Shown in pieces: positions 13,186-18,823 of a stretch of DNA of 18,823 nucleotides. Made by a program: the position numbers and the translations under genes. The notes below the pieces were generated by a model, which had not been told where the DNA came from, did not search any database, and saw only the letters and a list, made by a program, of their open reading frames with translations. The first letter of the stretch is position 1; every line of letters begins with the position of its first letter. The stretch is from Desulfuromonadales bacterium (GTDB taxonomy: Bacteria > Desulfobacterota > Desulfuromonadia > Desulfuromonadales > BM103): contig DAOVNV010000011.1 in NCBI GenBank assembly GCA_030630015.1, forward strand, positions 1 through 18,823, given 5' to 3'.

Positions 13186-14140
13186 TTTCAACAAACGCTC
13201 GCTGAAAAACTTGACTCCCGATGAAATATACAAGAACCCTGAAAATCCAAGAATAATTTTCAGGCAAGAAGAAATGGAGAATCTTATGCTCTCTATTTCT
13301 AAGTTGGGAATACAGGTTCCTGTGGCTGTTTACAAAGATGGTGGCAAGTACTACCTGCTTGATGGTGAACGGCGCTGGAGGTGTTCTAAAAAATTAAACC
13401 TCAGGACTATCCCCGCTTTAGTCCAGGAGAAACCAAGCCCTCTTGAAAACTTATTGTTGATGTACAACATCCACGCGTTAAGAGAACAGTGGGACTATTT
13501 CACGATCGCCTCAAAGTTGCAGACAATTGTCGATTTGTATGTTGAAGAAAAAGGATACCCGCCAAATGAAGTCGAATTAAGCGAGGAAACCGGTCTTGGC
13601 AGAGGCCAGATTCGCCGCTGTCGGCTGTTGCTCGATCTGCCAGAGCGCTTTAAGGAAATGCTTTTAGAAGAACTTAAGCTTCCGAAATCCCAGCAAAAAA
13701 TATCTGAAGACTTTTTTATCGAAATGGAGCGCTCGCTTAAAACAGTTACGAATAGAATTCCAGAGTTTGCAGAAGACATCGATACGGTACGGGACACCTT
13801 GGTTGAAAAATTTCGCAACAACACCATCGGTGCGGTTACTGATTTCAGACAACTTTCAAAGATTGCGACATCGATCGAAGGTCTGGGAGTTGATGAGAAA
13901 AAAGCAAAATCAGCCTTAGATCGAATTTTCGATCAGAACAGCAGGGTTGGTATTCGGCAGATGTTTAAGGACACCGTTGAATTTGAATACGATGAAAAAA
14001 ATGCCGAGCGCCATGTTTCCTTGCTGTCGGATTATTTTGACGAGATCATAGAGGATAACCTGTGGCAGCAGTTGGATGAAAAATTTATAGATGAGCTGAG
14101 AGAGCTGCATGCAAGATTAACTGAGCTGCTGGGGGGGTGA
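13175..14140 (+). CDS. ParB/RepB/Spo0J-family protein (ParB-like CTPase clamp) without ParA
   Basis: A 321-residue protein with the ParB N-terminal fold: NPENPR (21-26, box I), LMLSISKLGIQVPVAVYKDGGKYYLLDGERRWRC (38-70) with GERRWR as box II, the site that binds CTP in ParB/Noc, then ALREQWDYFTIASKL and a helix-turn-helix at about 133-155 (ELSEETGLGRGQIRRCRLLLDLPERF). The remaining 165 residues are charged and helical and may form the dimerisation end. Segregation ParBs come with ParA; here the neighbours are a methyltransferase and a HEPN-like protein, so it is more likely a DNA-loading clamp or sensor for this cassette. ATG 13175 has AGAGG upstream and overlaps the methyltransferase stop; a GTG at 13151 is less likely. 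It ends in a run of seven G just before the next start. Confidence 0.85.
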   Translation: MPVDFNKRSLKNLTPDEIYKNPENPRIIFRQEEMENLMLSISKLGIQVPVAVYKDGGKYYLLDGERRWRCSKKLNLRTIPALVQEKPSPLENLLLMYNIHALREQWDYFTIASKLQTIVDLYVEEKGYPPNEVELSEETGLGRGQIRRCRLLLDLPERFKEMLLEELKLPKSQQKISEDFFIEMERSLKTVTNRIPEFAEDIDTVRDTLVEKFRNNTIGAVTDFRQLSKIATSIEGLGVDEKKAKSALDRIFDQNSRVGIRQMFKDTVEFEYDEKNAERHVSLLSDYFDEIIEDNLWQQLDEKFIDELRELHARLTELLGG

Positions 14141-14141
14141 T

Positions 14142-14993
14142 ATGCCTTGGAGTGGGTTGGAACCGAGCGCTCAGTTTTTAGGGAAAGCAGCGCAATCGTA
14201 TTTTGTAGATCAGGGGATGGCACAATTGTCGGCAATCAAGATTGAGCAAGAAATTACGAAAGGAATTTCTTGGCGACCGACCTTGTGGTTTAAGGCTGCC
14301 GGATATACGACCGTTGCAGTCGAAATATCTCCAGAGGCGCCATACCCAAAAGCGCTTAAGATCAATACTAGTAGTATCCTGTATGCCGAAATTCCGATAA
14401 CCGTTTATGCGGCATGTCCAGAAGAGGTTTTTGTAAAGGCGCAAAAAGAGGTTAAGGAACTCAGGTCGCATGGTTTCGGTTTACTTACTGTCGATGCGAT
14501 GGGAGTCGTGACGAAGCAGTTTGGGGGGCAACCTCTCATTCAGCATATTCCCGAGGCAGATTTTAAGAGGGAAACAAAAGGTTTGCCCCCAAGTATTATC
14601 AGGGAACTTAGGGACGCTTTTGAGCTGTATAAAAATAGGCCTACTGCGGGGATCGCTCAAGTCGGCGAAATTGTGGAAGCTGCCACTAATTGTGCAAAAA
14701 AAGCAGTGATAAGGAGGGGGTGGGCGACCGAGGAGGATATGGGGGATTCGCTGGCAAAACACCTAAATCGGATGCTTAACCTTACGCAGTTGGATAATGC
14801 AAAAGCTGGAATAGGCCGGATGCGTAGCTATGTTGCCGAGTATCGCAACCCCGCGCATCATGCCCCCAAAAGCCAAAAGGCGGCGTATAGCAGGCTCCAT
14901 GAGTGCAAGCATGGATTCCTCGAGGGGATCAAAAGCCTTCAATCCTTCACTGCGCAACTGAAGAAGAGCTACAACATCAACATAAGGGTTTGA
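14142..14993 (+). CDS. Unknown protein with C-terminal HEPN-like domain, third gene of the cassette
   Basis: A 283-residue protein that I do not recognise as a whole. The C-terminal 120 residues are helical and contain YRNPAHH (234-240), which fits the RNxxxH (R-x4-H; Arg235, His240) signature of HEPN ribonucleases, preceded by helices NCAKKAVIRRGW..., LAKHLNRML and AGIGRMRSYVAE. The N-terminal half alternates strands and helices (WRPTLWFKAAGYTTVAVEIS..., YAEIPITVYAACPEEVFVKAQKEVKELRSHGFGLLTVDAMGVV) in a way that recalls restriction-endonuclease-like folds, but no complete PD-(D/E)xK set is visible. It starts one base after the ParB-like stop, with the G-run 14131-14137 serving as ribosome-binding site, so it is coupled to that gene. 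A plausible role is the effector of a defence system; antitoxin-like or structural roles are not excluded. Confidence 0.6.
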   Translation: MPWSGLEPSAQFLGKAAQSYFVDQGMAQLSAIKIEQEITKGISWRPTLWFKAAGYTTVAVEISPEAPYPKALKINTSSILYAEIPITVYAACPEEVFVKAQKEVKELRSHGFGLLTVDAMGVVTKQFGGQPLIQHIPEADFKRETKGLPPSIIRELRDAFELYKNRPTAGIAQVGEIVEAATNCAKKAVIRRGWATEEDMGDSLAKHLNRMLNLTQLDNAKAGIGRMRSYVAEYRNPAHHAPKSQKAAYSRLHECKHGFLEGIKSLQSFTAQLKKSYNINIRV

Positions 14994-15038
14994 ATCGTTT
15001 AGGGTTCGCTGTTACTTTTTCTGTTTACGGGGGAATAA

Positions 15039-15248
15039 ATGGCATCAAGAGATCGTTATAAAATCGAGGTTCAGTGCCCAAAGTGTGACATTCAGGGCGT
15101 GCTTAATGTTTCGGAAAATGATTATTCATTTATGAGAAAGTTTGACAGAGATGTTCGCTCTGCTGATGGGAAATTCAGCGTCAGAATGCTTGACGATAGC
15201 GACTTTGAAGTAACGTGTAAAAACTGTTCAGAAAAACTCCCTAGGTAG
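15039..15248 (+). CDS. Small zinc-binding hypothetical protein
   Basis: A 69-residue protein with CPKC (13-16) near its start and CKNC (61-64) near its end, enclosing a strand-rich charged middle (VSENDYSFMRKFDRDVRSADGKFSVRMLDDSDFEVT). This is a split zinc ribbon. GGGGGA a few bases upstream of ATG 15039 is a good ribosome site. It follows the cassette by 45 bases and could be its fourth gene or the first phage gene after it; the base composition is closer to the cassette. Confidence 0.65.
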   Translation: MASRDRYKIEVQCPKCDIQGVLNVSENDYSFMRKFDRDVRSADGKFSVRMLDDSDFEVTCKNCSEKLPR

Positions 15249-15313
15249 CTCCCAAACAAAACCCCTTTACACGCCAGTGGTGTTTTTGTATCCAGTAACC
15301 CTTTAGGAGGGGG

Positions 15314-15439
15314 CTGGAACGCAATGTATCCGTAGCACGGCACTGCTCCATGTTTCGTCTGGGCGGCCGTGCGGGGGGGCTTGTGCCCGCCGGTTCTCCT
15401 GAGATAGCCGGTCTTCCAACCCGCACGGGCTGGACGTGA
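15314..15439 (+). CDS. Doubtful small ORF upstream of the head genes
   Basis: An open frame of about 41 codons is preceded by AGGAGGGGG (15305-15313), but no ATG, GTG or TTG follows at a usable distance. The frame would have to use CTG 15314, or start at ATG 15350 (29 codons, MFRLGGRAGGLVPAG...). Its stop overlaps the GTG of the next gene (GTGA). An alternative reading of the strong ribosome site is the three-codon ATG-TAT-CCG-TAG at 15324. The rest of 15249-15435 shows no gene and no clear terminator. Confidence 0.2.
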   Translation: MERNVSVARHCSMFRLGGRAGGLVPAGSPEIAGLPTRTGWT

Positions 15440-15693
15440 AATACACCCTCGACCTGACCAAGCTGGTGATGAAACCGAACCGGGCTGGGCTGAAGATCCT
15501 GGAGCGGCTCACCGGGATCGAGCTGGACGATCTGGCCGAGGAGCTGGACGACCACACCGCGATCGCGGGCGGGCTGACCCCTTCGGTGGTGGACTTTTCG
15601 CGAAAATTCTTGCGGATGCAAGACCCCCTGGAAAAAAACACCTCGATTCTAAAAAGTTGTGCACCATGTGCATCATGTGCACCATGTGCATGA
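15436..15693 (+). CDS. Small hypothetical phage protein with Cys-rich repeat tail
   Basis: An 85-residue protein. The first half (MKYTLDLTKLVMKPNRAGLKILERLTGIELDDLAEELDDHTAI) resembles the pattern of small tail-chaperone-like or head accessory phage proteins, LTKLxMRxxxxLExLTGIELD, but not closely enough to name it. The C-terminus is SCAPCASCAPCA, encoded by a 9-base tandem repeat (15659-15690), and may be an accidental extension or a metal-binding tail. Start GTG 15436 overlaps the upstream stop; ATG 15469 is an alternative. Confidence 0.5.
   Translation: MKYTLDLTKLVMKPNRAGLKILERLTGIELDDLAEELDDHTAIAGGLTPSVVDFSRKFLRMQDPLEKNTSILKSCAPCASCAPCA
15659..15690. repeat. 9-bp tandem repeat GTGCAYCAT
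   Basis: About three and a half units, GTGCACCAT GTGCATCAT GTGCACCAT GTGCA, lie at the 3' end of the preceding gene. Changes in copy number would add or remove three residues without breaking the frame. Confidence 0.85.
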
Positions 15694-15707
15694 CTTTCCC
15701 GAAATAG

Positions 15708-15726
15708 TGCCCCACCATCTGGGGCA
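15708..15726 (+). promoter_or_regulatory. Hairpin covering the ribosome site of the gpW-like gene
   Basis: TGCCCCA (15708-15714) pairs perfectly with TGGGGCA (15720-15726) around a CCATC loop. The right arm contains the only purine-rich ribosome-site candidate (GGGG) and ends on the A of ATG 15726, so the structure could hold down translation until it is melted. Confidence 0.5.
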
Positions 15727-15962
15727 TGTCTATTACTCCCCTTTATACAATCGATGAGATAAACACCGAGATTAGTCAGGCAAAGCTCGACCTTGCGGCG
15801 GCACGTAAGATGTTGTCTTACAGCAAGGGCAGCCAACTGCAGATCGAGCGTGAAAAGATTGCTAGTCTGCAGAATCATTTGACCTGGTTGCAGGGTCAGC
15901 GGATGCAGTTGGAAGGCGTCACCGGTCCGCAGTCGATTCAAGGGAGGGTTTACCGTGGGTAA
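15726..15962 (+). CDS. gpW / DUF6148-like small head-tail joining protein
   Basis: A 78-residue protein, YTIDEINTEISQAKLDLAAARKMLSYSKGSQLQIEREKIASLQNHLTWLQGQRMQLEG, consisting of two long helices around a short polar turn. This is the pattern of the small proteins encoded between terminase and portal in lambda-like phages (gpW position, DUF6148-type sequence). In lambda, gpW caps the filled head and lets the tail connect. Its stop overlaps the portal GTG. Assignment rests on position, size and helical pattern. Confidence 0.65.
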   Translation: MSITPLYTIDEINTEISQAKLDLAAARKMLSYSKGSQLQIEREKIASLQNHLTWLQGQRMQLEGVTGPQSIQGRVYRG

Positions 15963-17532
15963 CCTTCCGCGCACTGCTCGGATGCGGCAGATGAGATTGA
16001 ACGGCGTATCGAACCAGATGCTGGTTCCTGGTGGCCGGTCGCGGGCAATTTCGCGCACTGGTGGTGGTTATACCGGGGCGATGGGCAACTGGACACCCCG
16101 TCGTATCAACTACCGCGAAGAAGGCCGTCAACGTGAGCTGCTGGCAAACCGCGCAGCTGACCTGGTTGCCAACGATCCGCATGCCTGCAGTCTGATCGAT
16201 TCCATCAACGTCAATGCCATTGGCCCGGGTCTCTGGCCGCAAAGCAAGCCGAACTGGAAGCGGCTCGGGATCACCGAAGAACAGGCTACGGAAATAGCCG
16301 AGCAGGCCGAGTGGGAATTTGAACTCTGGAACCGCGAAGCTGATGCCCGCGGCCTCTCCGATTTTTACGGCATCCAGTTTCAAAACCTCTGGTCAACTCT
16401 GGTCAATGGTGAATTTTTAAATCTTCCTCTCATGCTGGACGATCCTGCCCGCCGTTATCGTTTGGCGTTGCAAGTGATCGATCCGTCCCGCCTGCGGACC
16501 CCGTCAAATCTTGGTGACAACCATCTGGTCCGTGACGGAATCCGCCTCGGAAATTTGGGGCAGGCTGCCGGTTATTTTATCGCTGATCCTTCTGATGGCC
16601 GTTATATTTCCGGGTTGCCGTCGAGCAGCTTTGTCGAGCTGCCACCCAAGCGCGGCCACCGGCATGTGGTGATGCACCGTTTCCATGCCAAAGAGCCGGA
16701 ACAGGTCAGGGGTTATTCAATCCTTGCCCCGGCGATGAGCTTCTTCCGCAATCTTGCCGATTATCTCGATTATGAGTTGGTGGGCGCCATTGTCGCTGCC
16801 AGCTTCCCGGTCTTTGTCGAAAAGACCAGTCCTTATGACGCCGCTCAACAGCCAGGTGTCAACCGCACAATCAACAAAGATGGCTCTGTCACTCATCACC
16901 GTGAAACACCGCCTGGGCAGATTCTCTACGGCAATGCCGGGGAAAAACCGCACATCCTCAAAGGGGATCGCCCGGGGAACAGCTTCGAGGTTTTTCTGGA
17001 AAAAGTTCTGCGTGGGGCAGGCGCTGCCGCAGGCATGCCGTATGAGTTGGTCGCCAAGGATTTCAGCAAAACAAACTACTCCTCCGCTCGTGCTGCTTTA
17101 CAAGAAGCATGGCGGGTATTTGAACTTTATCAGGACTGGATGGTCGGCGGTTTTTGCCAGCCGAACTGGGAGATGTTTTTTGAAGAAGCAGTGCTGATCG
17201 GCCGTATCGTTTTGCCGGCAGGGGCTCCTGATTTTTACGAGTACCGCGCTGAATATTGTGCATCGTCCTGGGTTGGTCCGGAGCGCACCAATGTGGATCC
17301 GGTTAAGGAAATGGTTGCCGACATCATGGGTCTGAATGCTGGAACCACCACCCTGGCCGATATCGCCGCCAAGCGGAATAAGGATTGGGAGGCGCAGGCA
17401 AACCAGCGGGCGCGTGAGCGGAAAAAGCTTAAAGAGTTGGGGTTGAACCCGGACGCGCCCAGCGTTTCTGAGTCAAAGAATCCTGTATCGCAAGCCGCCA
17501 TGAAAATGGCGACTGAAGAGGAAACAGCATGA
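15955..17532 (+). CDS. Phage portal protein, lambda family
   Basis: A 525-residue portal, the dodecameric ring at the capsid vertex through which DNA is packaged and ejected. The lambda gpB family is recognisable by the N-terminal helix pattern REEGRQRELLANRAADLVANDPHACSLIDSINVNAIGPGLWPQ, the FLNLPLM strand, ALQVIDPSRLRTP, KRGHRHVVMHRFHAKEPEQVRGYSILAPAMSFF, LEKVLRGAGAAAGMPYELVAKDFSKTNYSSARAALQEAWRVFELYQ, and the C-terminal KEMVADIMGLNAGTTTLADIAAKRNKDWE. The size matches the family. GTG at 15955 is supported by AGGGAGGG at 15941-15948. The stop overlaps the protease ATG (ATGA). Confidence 0.93.
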   Translation: MGNLPRTARMRQMRLNGVSNQMLVPGGRSRAISRTGGGYTGAMGNWTPRRINYREEGRQRELLANRAADLVANDPHACSLIDSINVNAIGPGLWPQSKPNWKRLGITEEQATEIAEQAEWEFELWNREADARGLSDFYGIQFQNLWSTLVNGEFLNLPLMLDDPARRYRLALQVIDPSRLRTPSNLGDNHLVRDGIRLGNLGQAAGYFIADPSDGRYISGLPSSSFVELPPKRGHRHVVMHRFHAKEPEQVRGYSILAPAMSFFRNLADYLDYELVGAIVAASFPVFVEKTSPYDAAQQPGVNRTINKDGSVTHHRETPPGQILYGNAGEKPHILKGDRPGNSFEVFLEKVLRGAGAAAGMPYELVAKDFSKTNYSSARAALQEAWRVFELYQDWMVGGFCQPNWEMFFEEAVLIGRIVLPAGAPDFYEYRAEYCASSWVGPERTNVDPVKEMVADIMGLNAGTTTLADIAAKRNKDWEAQANQRARERKKLKELGLNPDAPSVSESKNPVSQAAMKMATEEETA

Positions 17533-18823
17533 AATATATGCGTATTGCCGAACGGCTGTTCAACCGGCCGCTGATGATTTCTGAAATAAAGCTGAACGTT
17601 ATCCAGCACTACTTTGCCCAGCATGCCGGTCTGACTGTGCAGGGCGTTCCCATGCCGGAGATGATAGAGGTCAGCGATCGTGAGCGTCGCAATGCCGGTT
17701 ACAGCGCCAGGAACGGGGTTGGTGTTATCGGCATCTACGGGCCACTGATGCACAGAGTGCTTGATATGGAATTCCCTAGCGGTGGTCCAACGACTTACAG
17801 CGATATCCGCAAGGCTTTTGATCTGGCGCTGGCAGATGATGAGGTCCAGGGAATTGTTCTTGATATTGATTCACCTGGCGGTGAAGTCTCTGGCTGTTTC
17901 GACCTGGCTGATCACATTTACCACTCCCGCGCGATTAAGCCGATCACTGCTGTTGTCAATGAGTCGGCCTTTTCAGCTGCATACCTGTTAGCCAGTGCGG
18001 CCCAGAAGATTATCCTGCCGAGAACCGGCGGCTGCGGGTCGATCGGTGTAATTGCTACTCATACTGAATTTTCTCGCTGGGAAGAAGAGAACGGTATCAC
18101 CGTGACCCACGTTTACGCCGGGGATCGCAAGGCAGACTTTTCACCTCACCAACCACTAAGTGAAGAAGCCGGTGCCGTCCTGCCGGAAATGGTCAATGAC
18201 AGCTACAAACTGTTTGTCGATGCCGTTGCCCGTAACCGTGGGATGACAAAACAGCAGGTTGTCGATACCCAGGCCGGGATATTTGAAGGCAAAAAGGCGG
18301 TATCCATGAAACTCGCGGACCAGGTATCCGCTGTTGATAAAGCAATTGCCACCGCCCGCAAGGGAAAGGGCACAAGATTAATTTCAGCTTCGGCAACAAC
18401 CGGGGCGCAACCAAAGGAGCGCAAGATGAATGCAACTGAATTACGTGCGCAATACCCCGAAGGTGTTGCCGAAATCGAAACCGAGGCACGGACCGGCATG
18501 ATTGCGGAGGCTGATGCCGACACCGCACAGGCCGAAGCAGTCACCGCTGAAGGTGGTCGGATTATGGAGTTGGTCACCGCTGCTGTCGGTGAAGAAGCCG
18601 GTACCAGGATCAGTGCCGCGGCAGCAAAGGGCTTGACTGCCGAGGATCTGAAGTCGCTTGGCGTTGATTTATCTGCCAAGGGTGGTGAGACCACTGCCGG
18701 GAAGATGCTGGTTGCCATCACCGGTGCCGCTTCAAATGGTGTGCAGACCGGGTTGAAGGGGTCTGAAGAGCCTGCCGCCGGGATCGATACCGCTGCGATT
18801 TACGCAAGCCGACAGCAGCAGGT
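17529..18823 (+). CDS. S49-family prohead protease (gpC-like), incomplete at the window end
   Basis: An open frame of 431 codons runs off the right edge. Residues about 60-280 form a SppA/ClpP-type S49 peptidase: IVLDIDSPGGEVSG, NESAFSAAYLLASAAQKI with the nucleophile Ser149, GGCGSIGV, and GDRKADFSPHQPLSEEA with the candidate general base Lys201. This enzyme matures the prohead by cleaving scaffold and portal. After a linker (about 285-299) the sequence turns into an Ala/Glu-rich segment (TELRAQYPEGVAEIETEARTGMIAEADADTAQAEAV), like the scaffold half of lambda gpC/Nu3. The ATG overlaps the portal stop, so translation is coupled. Confidence 0.9.
   Translation, partial: MKYMRIAERLFNRPLMISEIKLNVIQHYFAQHAGLTVQGVPMPEMIEVSDRERRNAGYSARNGVGVIGIYGPLMHRVLDMEFPSGGPTTYSDIRKAFDLALADDEVQGIVLDIDSPGGEVSGCFDLADHIYHSRAIKPITAVVNESAFSAAYLLASAAQKIILPRTGGCGSIGVIATHTEFSRWEEENGITVTHVYAGDRKADFSPHQPLSEEAGAVLPEMVNDSYKLFVDAVARNRGMTKQQVVDTQAGIFEGKKAVSMKLADQVSAVDKAIATARKGKGTRLISASATTGAQPKERKMNATELRAQYPEGVAEIETEARTGMIAEADADTAQAEAVTAEGGRIMELVTAAVGEEAGTRISAAAAKGLTAEDLKSLGVDLSAKGGETTAGKMLVAITGAASNGVQTGLKGSEEPAAGIDTAAIYASRQQQ
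18426..18823 (+). CDS. Internal start for a scaffold protein (Nu3-like), nested in the protease gene, incomplete
   Basis: ATG at 18426 is in frame with the protease, and AAAGGAG (18413-18419) lies six bases upstream, a near-ideal ribosome-binding site inside a coding region. Starting here would give a separate Ala/Glu-rich helical product, MNATELRAQYPEGVAEIE..., with the protease domain left off. Lambda makes its Nu3 scaffold from an internal start in gene C in the same way. The product continues past the window end. Confidence 0.6.
   Translation, partial: MNATELRAQYPEGVAEIETEARTGMIAEADADTAQAEAVTAEGGRIMELVTAAVGEEAGTRISAAAAKGLTAEDLKSLGVDLSAKGGETTAGKMLVAITGAASNGVQTGLKGSEEPAAGIDTAAIYASRQQQ

Noticed and set aside
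15249..15300. ACACGCCAGTGGTGTTTTTG as a terminator after the zinc-binding gene
   Set aside because: Only a few weak pairs can form before the T-run. The structure is too poor to support a call.
1..18823. tRNA or other structured RNA genes
   Set aside because: No cloverleaf with a recognisable TTCRA arm, and no riboswitch-like layout, was seen in the few noncoding gaps. A covariance-model scan would be needed to exclude short RNAs.

Overview
The window is a stretch of a tailed-phage genome or prophage with a lambda-type head-packaging module. Every supported gene is on the + strand. Genes are packed tightly, with many TGATG, ATGA or GTGA stop/start overlaps. The host is probably a deltaproteobacterium of the Desulfuromonas/Geobacter/Pelobacter kind. 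That guess rests on moderately high GC, on GGGACTGTCCC-type REP hairpins that I associate with those genomes, and on general protein style. No host gene, tRNA, integrase or attachment site is present to confirm it.

Layout. Positions 1-4113 hold the end of an unknown gene, a phage cytosine-C5 DNA methyltransferase with a six-fold internal repeat, three tiny translationally coupled ORFs, an orphan IS1595-type transposase zinc-ribbon protein, and a D5/P4-type replicative helicase without a primase domain. Positions 4114-4475 are an AT-rich noncoding block with at least six copies or half-copies of an iteron-like motif in both orientations, a good candidate for the phage origin or an operator array. 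Positions 4476-7396 hold a Gp37/Gp68 (DUF5131) family gene, a small unknown gene, and a separate CHC2/TOPRIM primase. The replication machine is therefore split into a stand-alone helicase and a stand-alone primase on either side of the candidate origin.

Positions 7250-8790 form a rearranged patch. It holds a BrxR/CapW-like winged-helix regulator lacking its WYL domain, a lipoprotein ORF built partly from a dcm-like fragment and a primase-tail fragment, a truncated copy of the start of the terminase small-subunit gene, two REP hairpins, a second copy of the primase C-terminal module as a free gene, and a zinc-finger protein.

Positions 8787-11765 are the packaging genes: a small-subunit-like gene and a GpA-type large terminase, followed by an excisionase-like HTH protein and a zinc-ribbon protein. 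Positions 11766-14993 are a visibly more AT-rich insert that splits the usual terminase/gpW/portal order. It has its own candidate promoter and three tightly coupled genes: an N6-adenine methyltransferase, a ParB-like CTPase/DNA-clamp protein with no ParA, and an unrecognised protein whose C-terminus carries an RNxxxH motif like that of HEPN ribonucleases. This is the best candidate for an undescribed system, most likely a phage-carried defence or anti-restriction cassette. From 15039 two more small genes lead back to the head module: a gpW/DUF6148-like protein, a lambda-family portal, and an S49 prohead protease. The protease runs off the window and has an internal start that probably makes the scaffold, as in lambda C/Nu3.

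Together the genes describe replication (helicase, primase, origin), self-modification of DNA (two methyltransferases), packaging and capsid assembly, plus accessory cargo placed between the modules.
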